Below are positions 36,047-43,654 of a stretch of DNA of 57,737 nt, piece after piece. Each line of letters begins with the position of its first letter. Positions within the stretch are counted from its first letter, which is position 1. Source of the DNA: Pinibacter soli (lineage in GTDB: Bacteria > Bacteroidota > Bacteroidia > Chitinophagales > Chitinophagaceae); assembly GCF_029961145.1 (NCBI RefSeq), contig NZ_JASBRG010000007.1, positions 1-57,737 of the forward strand, written 5' to 3'. Under the pieces are notes generated by a model. The model did not search any database. It worked only from the letters and a program-made list of their open reading frames with translations, and was not told the DNA's origin. A program made the position numbers and the translations under genes.

Positions 36047-37484
36047 TCTCTACTTCCTCCCTCAGCAGCGGCATGCTCATACAATGGAAGCCGCCGCGGG
36101 CACGGGATAGCTCGGCAGATGGCATTAATATCAAAGTGTCTTTGAGCTTGGCAGGGTCGATTTCGTCGTGTTCAAATTTTTCAATCAGTTCCTTTGCGTG
36201 GATAATGTTGAAGCCCTCCTCTTTAAATGCTTCCACCGTTTTATCGTTTCTGTCGTAACCCAACACAACACCTTCTTTTAACGCCAGCAGGTTACAGGAA
36301 TCAGTCCACTGTTCGCGAGTATCAAAAGGAAATTGATTGTTACCCGAGTAAACGAATTTTACTTTATCCTCGCATTTCAAATCGTTCTCACTAATGTCTA
36401 TTAAAAGATCTTCTAGATTGCTGAAGAATTTTGGATTCTCAATATCTTTCTTTCTGAATTGAATAATCTTTAAATTATCTTCTTTCTTGTGGCCCTCCAA
36501 AATGCGTTGAATGGCATCTGCATCTTCCATCTTAATCGCCTTGCGGGAGAAGCTTCCAAGCATCACCCACATGTTTCTTTTTACTTGTGTAAACACTGTG
36601 TCGATGTGCATGTAATCCCTCTTCTTCGGAATCTTTACAATGCTCACTTTCTTCACAATATTTTTCTCAAATAAAATATTAGTAACGCGATGCGCAGCTT
36701 CCATGCTGGTGCGTTCACTCACACCAATCAATACGTGGTCTTTCGAAACTACCATTACATCACCACCTTCAAGCGTTACCTTTTTTTCATCACCTTTTGG
36801 CAAAAGGAAATGGTGCATCGTATCAGGGATCTCAATTACTTTATCATGATACTCCTTGAAGAAAGGATGATAAAAGAAAATGTATTTGGCAAGAAGAGAT
36901 TCTCTCGTCCTCGCTTTTTTTGCCGGTTTGTTTAATAGTACGTGATCGTTAATGATAATACCGATGTCCCTTGTAAAAATGAAATTGGGAATAGGAGGGA
37001 AGATCATTTCATCTTCATTAAGACTGCCGGTGATAAAGACCTTCGCAAGATGTGTGCCTGAAAGCTTTAGCAGCTCCTGTTCTGTAGCATGCGGACAATT
37101 CTCAATCGCACAAACAGAAGCGACCAGCTTTAATTTTATATCATGCTCTTCCAAAATTTCCCCTAAGAGCCATTGCAGTTCAATTACCTTATCTGATCTG
37201 AAAAAAGACGCATGGTCGGGTTTGTAAAAATCCCTTTTGCCATTGTCGATCGTGTGCAGATTGCCTTTGATTTTGCCGGGATCAAGAAAGTATAAAAGGA
37301 TTTTGGTGTAATAATCGTATTCTTTTCTGCGAATCGTATCAAGGTGAACGATGTCCTCAAAAAGCCAGTCCTGTGCCTTGCTTGGAACCACTTTTCCAAG
37401 GCCGCTATCCGGACTATGAACGAGTAATCTTTTCAATGTGCCGATTTCTGATGAAACCATCAATGCGTTTGTGTTTGTTGCCAT
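36042..37484 (-). CDS. Arginine deiminase-family enzyme
   Basis: A 480-residue guanidino-group modifying enzyme, probably hydrolysing arginine to citrulline and ammonia. Start ATG 37484 (MATNTNALMVSSEIGTLKRL) gives the usual N-terminus; the frame stays open to 37553. Family motifs are present: IPNFIFTRD (FTRD 170-173), LEGGDVMVV (238-242), MHIDTVF (292-298, catalytic His) and GGFHCMSMPL with nucleophile Cys468. Canonical ArcA proteins have about 410 residues, so this is longer, mainly through extra sequence around 75-115 and 320-400. No arcB, arcC or antiporter gene is adjacent, so a standalone deiminase role or a different guanidino substrate is possible. Confidence 0.85.
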   Translation of the reverse strand: MATNTNALMVSSEIGTLKRLLVHSPDSGLGKVVPSKAQDWLFEDIVHLDTIRRKEYDYYTKILLYFLDPGKIKGNLHTIDNGKRDFYKPDHASFFRSDKVIELQWLLGEILEEHDIKLKLVASVCAIENCPHATEQELLKLSGTHLAKVFITGSLNEDEMIFPPIPNFIFTRDIGIIINDHVLLNKPAKKARTRESLLAKYIFFYHPFFKEYHDKVIEIPDTMHHFLLPKGDEKKVTLEGGDVMVVSKDHVLIGVSERTSMEAAHRVTNILFEKNIVKKVSIVKIPKKRDYMHIDTVFTQVKRNMWVMLGSFSRKAIKMEDADAIQRILEGHKKEDNLKIIQFRKKDIENPKFFSNLEDLLIDISENDLKCEDKVKFVYSGNNQFPFDTREQWTDSCNLLALKEGVVLGYDRNDKTVEAFKEEGFNIIHAKELIEKFEHDEIDPAKLKDTLILMPSAELSRARGGFHCMSMPLLREEVES

Positions 37485-37553
37485 AAAATTTATTAAATGG
37501 AAAAAATCAGGAAAGTTCTGCGTACGAAAAATCGCCGGACATTGCGCCCGCAC

Positions 37554-37901
37554 TACATTTTGGCAAGGAAACCGAAATGATGTTCGTAATAAATGTTTTG
37601 TATTTGCAGAACATTAAGCATAAGAGGCAATAAATGTATGGATTTTATTACAGGAAAAAAAATGACAGCGAATGGGGATTTCGGTATCTAAAGTGACTCT
37701 ATTAAAGCGAAATCAGTTTTAAGAAAATAAAAACGAAAACTGTCTAGTATCAAAACATTTTTTTTAGATATCGTCTGCGGAAACCCGTGCTTATTTTGAT
37801 AAATTACATAACTGAAAAGGTTGGGTAGTTGTATTAATGCATGTTGTAAAGTACCTTAAAACATCTTTAGATTATTAAACACATAAAAGATCGCTTACAT
37901 C
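37554..37901. other. Intergenic region between divergent genes
   Basis: A 348-base A+T-rich region between the leftward deiminase and the rightward glutaminase-like gene. It must carry both promoters. I see no convincing TAnnTTTG pair, palindrome or coding frame in it. Confidence 0.4.
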
Positions 37902-40364
37902 ATGAAGAGATTACTTCTTGCAGCAATTGTATTGGGATTAAGTGTGCAATCGATAGCGCAACTTCACAAGGCGCCCGCTTATCCTTTGATCGCGCATGAT
38001 ACTTATTTCAGCGTTTGGTCATTTACGGATCAATTAAATGGATCAATCACCAAACATTGGACAGGTGCTGATCAGTCTCTTAACGGCCTTATAAAAGTGG
38101 ACAATAAGGTGTATCGTTTCATGGGTGCGGAGGAACAAACATTTCTGACCATTCTGCCTGCGGCTGACGAGAAAAATTATTCAGTACAATATACGGAAAC
38201 CAATCCCGGCGGAGATTGGATGAATGCCATATTTAATGATAAAGCATGGCAAACAGGGCCCGCTCCGTTTAGTGACAATACTGATGCGAAAGGCGCTACT
38301 ACATGGAAAAGCAAGAACCTCTGGATGAGAAGAACCTTCAACATGTCAAGCCTTCCTGCAGGAAAAATTTATCTTAAACTTAACCACGACGATAACGTAG
38401 AAGTATATCTGAATGACAAAAAAATATATAATAAAGATGGCTGGGTACGCAAGTTCATTTACATTCCTGTTGATGCTTCTGCATTTAAAAAAGGCTACAA
38501 CATGTTGGCGATACATTGCGCAAATACCGCTGGTGGTGCATATTTGGATGCGGGCATAGTGATAGAGCAAGTTAACGAAAGCACCACGATTTCAGATGCG
38601 AAACAAACGGACGTCAACATCAGTGCTACACAAACAGCATACAGTTTTATCTGCGGCCCGGTTAAACTGGATGTTACATTCACAAGCCCATTGTTGATGA
38701 GCGACCTTAAAATAATGGCACGTCCGGTTTCCTATATCACTACAAAAGTGGCTGCTACAGATGGCAAACAACACGATGTAAATGTGTACCTGGGAACATC
38801 CACAGATCTTGCAGTGAATGAACCAACACAATCCGTTACAACGAGTGCATATTCAACGGGCGACCTGTTGATATTGAAAGCTGGAACCGTTGCGCAGCCC
38901 ATCCTGCAAAAGAAAGGCGACGACGTTCGCATTGACTGGGGTTATTTATATGTAGCCGCTCCAAAAGCTTCCAAAGCTACGCAGTTCATTGCTACGCCGG
39001 AAGATGCATTAGCGGCTTTCAAAAGGAGCACCATTGCGAAAACTTCTGCCGACAAACATTTGACGCTGGCAACAGTTGTTCCCTTTGGTAAAGTAGGGGC
39101 TAATGCCGCAGAGCAATTTGTGATGATTGGATATGATGATATAAACCCTGTTCAATTCTTCGGAAAGAATTTATTGCCATGGTGGAAGGAAAATGGCGGC
39201 ACCATTGAATCAGAACTTGCAGATGCGAACATTGCTTACAAATCTGTCATTTCTCAGTGTAACACATTCGATGCCGATCTTTATAAAAATGCGCTTGAAT
39301 CCGGCGGGCAGGATTATGCACAGCTTTGTGTTTTGGCGTACAGACAAAGCATCGCAGCACACAAACTTGTAAAGAGTCCGCAGGGTGATCTTCTTTTCTT
39401 GTCAAAAGAAAATTTCAGTAACGGTTCGATAAACACCGTTGATATTACATATCCTTCTGCGCCTATGTATCTCCTATATAACCCGGATTTGCTGAAAGGA
39501 ATGATGACCGGTATCTTCTATTACAGCGAAAGCGGTAAATGGACGAAACCTTTTGCTGCACACGATTTAGGAACATATCCTTTAGCAAACGGACAAACTT
39601 ATGGTGAAGACATGCCTGTAGAAGAATCGGGCAACATGATCATTTGTGCGGCAGCAATTGCCAAAGCAGAAGGTAATGCAGCATATGCCCGCAAGCACTG
39701 GAAGACATTGTCTGCTTGGGCAGCATACCTGAAAAAAGCCGGCTTCGATCCTGCGAATCAATTGTGTACCGACGACTTTGCAGGACATCTTGCACGCAAT
39801 GCAAATCTTTCTGTGAAAGCAATTATCGCATTGGGCGCTTACGCAAAATTAGCTGAGCAATTAGGCGAAAAAGCAACGGCTGAGACTTATAAAAAAACAG
39901 CAAGCGAAATGGCTGCAAAATGGGCCACCATGGCGGCTGACGGCGACCACTACGCGTTAACATTTGACAAAAAAAATACATGGAGCCAGAAATATAATAT
40001 GGTTTGGGACAAACTGCTTGGCTTGAATTTGTTCCCTAAAGATGTGTATGTCAAAGAAGTAAAATATTATCTTACTAAACAAAACGTGTATGGATTGCCG
40101 TTAGATAGTAGAAAGTCATACACTAAGTCCGACTGGATCGTGTGGACAGCCACACTCGCCGACAACCAAAAAGATTTTCAGGCATTTGTAAAACCATTAT
40201 TGAAATACGTCGAAGAAACTCCTACAAGAGTTCCGTTAAGCGACTGGCACGAAACTACCAATGGACAACAAGTAGGTTTCCAGGCAAGAAGTGTAGTTGG
40301 CGGCTACTACATTAAAATGCTGGAAGACAAATGGAAGAACCAGGAACTTGGCATTAGAAAATGA
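37902..40364 (+). CDS. Glutaminase-like protein (DUF4965/DUF1793 type)
   Basis: An 820-residue exported protein, with signal peptide MKRLLLAAIVLGLSVQSIAQ. The mature protein starts APAYPLIAHDTYFSVWSFTD, as in bacterial homologues of fungal glutaminase GtaA. An apparent galactose-binding-like beta-sandwich (about 95-225: KNLWMRRTFNMS, NHDDNVEVYLNDKKIYN) sits inside the N-terminal domain. Then come a DUF4965-like middle (about 380-560, with YDDINPVQFFGKNLLPWW) and an alpha/alpha-barrel C-terminal domain (CTDDFAGHLARNANLSVKAI; WSQKYNMVWDKLLGL). Fungal relatives deamidate glutamine, but bacterial members are untested and their fold resembles glycoside hydrolases. It is a single gene with its own terminator, next to the mannan block, so a glycan role is also possible. 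Confidence 0.82.
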   Translation: MKRLLLAAIVLGLSVQSIAQLHKAPAYPLIAHDTYFSVWSFTDQLNGSITKHWTGADQSLNGLIKVDNKVYRFMGAEEQTFLTILPAADEKNYSVQYTETNPGGDWMNAIFNDKAWQTGPAPFSDNTDAKGATTWKSKNLWMRRTFNMSSLPAGKIYLKLNHDDNVEVYLNDKKIYNKDGWVRKFIYIPVDASAFKKGYNMLAIHCANTAGGAYLDAGIVIEQVNESTTISDAKQTDVNISATQTAYSFICGPVKLDVTFTSPLLMSDLKIMARPVSYITTKVAATDGKQHDVNVYLGTSTDLAVNEPTQSVTTSAYSTGDLLILKAGTVAQPILQKKGDDVRIDWGYLYVAAPKASKATQFIATPEDALAAFKRSTIAKTSADKHLTLATVVPFGKVGANAAEQFVMIGYDDINPVQFFGKNLLPWWKENGGTIESELADANIAYKSVISQCNTFDADLYKNALESGGQDYAQLCVLAYRQSIAAHKLVKSPQGDLLFLSKENFSNGSINTVDITYPSAPMYLLYNPDLLKGMMTGIFYYSESGKWTKPFAAHDLGTYPLANGQTYGEDMPVEESGNMIICAAAIAKAEGNAAYARKHWKTLSAWAAYLKKAGFDPANQLCTDDFAGHLARNANLSVKAIIALGAYAKLAEQLGEKATAETYKKTASEMAAKWATMAADGDHYALTFDKKNTWSQKYNMVWDKLLGLNLFPKDVYVKEVKYYLTKQNVYGLPLDSRKSYTKSDWIVWTATLADNQKDFQAFVKPLLKYVEETPTRVPLSDWHETTNGQQVGFQARSVVGGYYIKMLEDKWKNQELGIRK

Positions 40365-40385
40365 TCTTTCTGTAAAACATACTTT

Positions 40386-40415
40386 GAATGGCTCTTGCTA
40401 GCCATTCTTTTTTTT
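40386..40415 (+). terminator. Terminator after the glutaminase-like gene
   Basis: Arms GAATGGCT (40386-40393) and AGCCATTC (40400-40407) with a six-base loop, followed by eight T. Confidence 0.85.
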
Positions 40416-40431
40416 GTGTATTTCCCTTTAA

Positions 40432-40578
40432 ACCACCAGAAAACAATTTGTGGTCAAAGCCAACGGTAACAGCCGTTCCAACGTCTATATTCGAAATGTG
40501 ACGCTAAACGGTAATGTGTACTTGAAGAATTTTATTCGTAATACAGACATTATCAAAGGCAGTTTACTGGAATTTTAA
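40432..40578 (+). pseudogene. C-terminal remnant of a GH92 alpha-mannosidase
   Basis: Forty-eight sense codons, closed upstream by TAA at 40429 and ending TAA at 40576. The reading KQFVVKANGNSRSNVYIRNV, then LNGNVYLKNF and NTDIIKGSLLEF, aligns block by block with the C-terminus of the intact GH92 at 43655 (KQIVINAANNSASNVYI, YNGKPYTKNW, HSDMQKGAVLNF). It has no start codon or ribosome site and lies 17 bases after a terminator. It is the tail of a second GH92 gene whose body has been lost. The rest of the gap to 40867 shows imperfect AAAAGTGAAAAGT-type inverted words and no gene. Confidence 0.8.
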
Positions 40579-40867
40579 TATAAGCGATAAACCAAACCAG
40601 TCAAGAGGCTTGCTGAAAGAGGACAGGCCATTTTCATTAATTGCAAACTAGAGTAAAGTGTAAAGTGAAAAGTAAAAAATCAAAAGTGAGAAGGCTGCGT
40701 TTCGACGTTAATGCAGATATTTTGCACGGGCTCTTACAAAAAGATAAACAGCCTAGTATTGAACGCTTTTGACTTTTTCGTTTTTCGGTTGACTTAACTT
40801 ATGCTATCGAAAAGTTATTTTTCATAACTTTTGCCGCAATTATAGCATAGTAAAGCAATTAAATTTT

Positions 40868-41788
40868 ATGAACAAAAGAACCTTTGGTTTATTTGCACTT
40901 TTACTAATAGTGTTAATGAATTCAGTGTATTCTCAAAAATTTAAAGTAGGCACATACAATATCCGGTATGCAAACGGTGGAGATTCCTCTCACGCAAATG
41001 GTTGGGGACAAAGGTTGCCGGTCATTGCCGGGTTAATCAGGTTCCATGACTTTGACATCTTCGGCACGCAGGAAGGTTTTTACAAACAACTGGAAGAAAT
41101 GAAAGCCGCATTGCGGGGTTACACCTACATAGGAGTTGGTCGCGATGACGGCAAAGAAAAAGGCGAGCACTCTGCCATTTTCTACAAGACGGATAAGTTT
41201 GAAGTACTTGATCATGGTGATTTTTGGTTGTCCACAATTACCGATAAGCCCAACAAAGGCTGGGATGCTGCGTTGCCGCGCATTTGCTCCTGGGGCAAAT
41301 TCAAGGAAAAGAAAACGGGGTTCATATTTTTCATGTACAACCTGCACATGGATCACATTGGTGTGGAAGCAAGAAGAGAAAGCTGTAAGCTGATCCTCAA
41401 AAAAATCCAGGATATGAAAACGAAAATTCCTGTGATCCTTACCGGCGATTTTAATGTTGATCAAACGAACGAAAGCTATACGTTGCTAGACACTTCGGGC
41501 CTCTTGCGCGATGCATACGAAACCTCACAGATTCGATATGCGACCAACGGAACTTTCAATGATTTTAAAACAGACACGAAGACAACCAGTCGCATCGATC
41601 ATATTTTTCTGACAAAAAATTTTAAAGTGCTCCGCTACGGCATCTTAACCGATACCTACAGAGCCGAAATACCCGTTAGCACAGATTCTATTCAGACAAA
41701 GAATTTCCCAAAAGAAGTTTCTTTGTATCATTACGAAGCAAGAGTACCTTCGGACCACTTTCCGGTATTGATTGAAGTAGAATATTAA
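40868..41788 (+). CDS. Exported endonuclease/exonuclease/phosphatase (EEP) family hydrolase
   Basis: A 306-residue phosphodiesterase-fold protein with a signal peptide ending VYSQ. It has the full EEP motif set: FKVGTYNIRYA (metal Asn), FGTQEGF (metal Glu), NLHMDHIG (catalytic His), TGDFNVD (Asp/Asn pair), SRIDHIF, and the terminal SDHFPVLIEV. EEP enzymes cut DNA, phosphoinositides, sphingomyelin or other phosphodiesters with Mg. In Bacteroidota, exported members lie commonly in mannan or N-glycan loci beside GH92 and GH125, as here, where removal of phosphate-linked groups from phosphomannan is an attractive but unproven job. A -7-like TAACTTTTG is seen at 40825, 43 bases before the start. 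Confidence 0.88.
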   Translation: MNKRTFGLFALLLIVLMNSVYSQKFKVGTYNIRYANGGDSSHANGWGQRLPVIAGLIRFHDFDIFGTQEGFYKQLEEMKAALRGYTYIGVGRDDGKEKGEHSAIFYKTDKFEVLDHGDFWLSTITDKPNKGWDAALPRICSWGKFKEKKTGFIFFMYNLHMDHIGVEARRESCKLILKKIQDMKTKIPVILTGDFNVDQTNESYTLLDTSGLLRDAYETSQIRYATNGTFNDFKTDTKTTSRIDHIFLTKNFKVLRYGILTDTYRAEIPVSTDSIQTKNFPKEVSLYHYEARVPSDHFPVLIEVEY

Positions 41789-41789
41789 T

Positions 41790-41983
41790 AATACAGGAAC
41801 AGATTTTCATGATTTTGATGATTTTTTATGATCTTTTAATATGTAGGCTACATCGCTCATTTATATTCTACTGTACAAGTGTGCGACGCAACGATGTTTA
41901 ATTTTTATTCTATCGTTGACCTCCCAAAAAAATCTTGACAAATAATGATAATCATGAAAATCAGCGTTCCCTCTCTAAAAATC
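41790..41983. repeat. ATGATTTT-arm palindrome with GTGCGACGCAA core, copy 2
   Basis: Left arm CAGATTTTCATGATTTTGAT, right arm ATAATCATGAAAATCAGCG, with core 41869-41935 (ACTGTACAAGTGTGCGACG, CAACGATG, then ATCGTTGACCTCCCAAAAAA). Within the core ACGATG and TATCGT can pair. It separates the EEP gene from the GH125 gene. Confidence 0.65.
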
Positions 41984-41988
41984 GCGAT

Positions 41989-43434
41989 ATGAAACGTAGA
42001 CAATTTATTCAAAATGCAGGCATACTGGGCGCTGGGGCCATGGTAAGCAATTGGACATTCGGTGGTATTTCGCTTGGCAATGATTTTCCTTTGGTAAGAA
42101 CTCCGCTTGAAAAAAGGCATTTCAACAGCGCAGCTATCGAAGCCGCTATTACTGAGTTCAAAGCGAAGTCAAAGAACAAAGAGCTCGGTTGGTTATTTGA
42201 AAACTGTTTTCCAAACACGCTTGATACTACCGTTGATTTTGAAATGATTGACGGCAAGCCCGATACTTATGTTATTACAGGTGACATTGATGCGATGTGG
42301 CTTCGCGATTCGTCGGCTCAGGTGTGGCCCTATCTTGCTTTTTGCAAAAAGGACGAAAAATTGCAACAGCTTATTGCCGGTGTAATTAACAGGCAATGCA
42401 AGTTTATTATTAAAGACCCTTATGCAAACGCTTTCTATAAAGATGAAAACAAAGTGAGTGAATGGAAAGAGAGTGACATCACGGACATGAAGCCGGGTGT
42501 GCACGAACGCAAATGGGAAATTGACAGCCTGTGTTATGCCATCAGGCTTAGTCATGGCTACTATAAAGCAACGGGTGATAAAACGCCGTTTGACGAGCAT
42601 TGGCTTACCGCCATGAAACTGATCGTTAAAACATTTAAAGAGCAACAACGCTTCAATGGTTCGGGTCCATATACGTTTCAACGCAAGACAGCCTGGGCGA
42701 CCGATGGTGTTCCGATGGGCGGCTACGGCTATCCTGCTAAACCAAACGGTTTAATTTGCTCGATGTTCAGGCCAAGCGACGATGCTACAATTTATCCCTA
42801 TTTAATTCCTTCAAACTGTTTTGCGGTTGTGTCATTATGGAAACTTGCAAAAATGGCTGAAACAATATTCGGGGATAAAGCATTTGCAAACGAGTGTAAT
42901 GCTCTGGCGGCACAGGTTGAAGCAGCGATCTTTCAACATGCAGTGTACAACCATCCCAAATTTGGTAAAATACTTGCCTACGAAGTTGATGGTTACAGCA
43001 GCCTGAACCTGATGGATGATGCAAACATTCCGTCCTTATTGGCATTGCCTTATTTGTTGGGCGAAAACATGGCCCAGTTCAATAAAGGGCAGGCTGCACC
43101 AATTATTGCCAACACAAGAAAATTCGTATTGTCCGAATACAATCCTTTCTTCTTTAAAGGAAAAGTCGCGGAGGGAACCGGTGGCCCACATATCGGGTTA
43201 GACATGATTTGGCCAATGAGTATTGTAATGCGTGGCCTCACAAGTAACAACGACGCCGAAATAAAAAACTGCATCGACACGTTGGTGAAAACGCATGGTG
43301 GCAAGGGTTTCATGCACGAATCTTTCCATAAAGACAATCCCGAAAAATTCACCCGTTCATGGTTTGCATGGGCAAACACCATCTTCGGCGAGTTTATATG
43401 GAAAGTGTATAAAGAGAGACCGCATTTAATTTGA
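41989..43434 (+). CDS. GH125 exo-alpha-1,6-mannosidase
   Basis: A 481-residue glycoside hydrolase. ATG 41989 is chosen because it starts a twin-arginine-like leader, MKRRQFIQNAGILGAGAM, common for folded exported enzymes; the frame is open upstream to 41935 through repeat DNA. The mature enzyme has the GH125 (former DUF1237) hallmarks: VITGDIDAMWLRDSSAQVWPY, WEIDSLCYAIRLSHGYYKATGD, FRPSDDATIYPYLIPSN, and FKGKVAEGTGGPHIGLDMIWPMSI. Known GH125 enzymes trim alpha-1,6-linked mannose from N-glycans and yeast mannan by inversion. With the GH92 downstream (220 bases) it makes a two-enzyme mannose-releasing pair, separated by a repeat element. Confidence 0.93.
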   Translation: MKRRQFIQNAGILGAGAMVSNWTFGGISLGNDFPLVRTPLEKRHFNSAAIEAAITEFKAKSKNKELGWLFENCFPNTLDTTVDFEMIDGKPDTYVITGDIDAMWLRDSSAQVWPYLAFCKKDEKLQQLIAGVINRQCKFIIKDPYANAFYKDENKVSEWKESDITDMKPGVHERKWEIDSLCYAIRLSHGYYKATGDKTPFDEHWLTAMKLIVKTFKEQQRFNGSGPYTFQRKTAWATDGVPMGGYGYPAKPNGLICSMFRPSDDATIYPYLIPSNCFAVVSLWKLAKMAETIFGDKAFANECNALAAQVEAAIFQHAVYNHPKFGKILAYEVDGYSSLNLMDDANIPSLLALPYLLGENMAQFNKGQAAPIIANTRKFVLSEYNPFFFKGKVAEGTGGPHIGLDMIWPMSIVMRGLTSNNDAEIKNCIDTLVKTHGGKGFMHESFHKDNPEKFTRSWFAWANTIFGEFIWKVYKERPHLI

Positions 43435-43436
43435 GT

Positions 43437-43620
43437 GAGAAAGCACGCAGATTTTCATGATTGTCATGATTTTTTATGATTTTGATATTGAGAATAAGTC
43501 GCTGATTAATGTGTTACAGTCGAAATGTGCGACGCAACGATGCTCAATACATATTCCATCGCTGACCTCCAAAAAAATCATAACAAATCATCAAAATCAT
43601 GAAAATCTGCGTTCCATTTT
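43437..43620. repeat. ACGCAGAT-bounded palindrome with GTGCGACGCAA core, copy 3
   Basis: Left arm ACGCAGATTTTCATGATTGT (from 43445), right arm TCATGAAAATCTGCGT (to about 43613). The core 43515-43579 carries TTACAGTCGAAATGTGCGAC, GCAACGATG and CCATCGCTGACCTCC. Core and arms match copy 2 closely in order and sequence. It lies between GH125 and GH92 genes. Confidence 0.68.
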
Positions 43621-43654
43621 TGAATCAACCAACAACCGATAACAAACGACCAAC

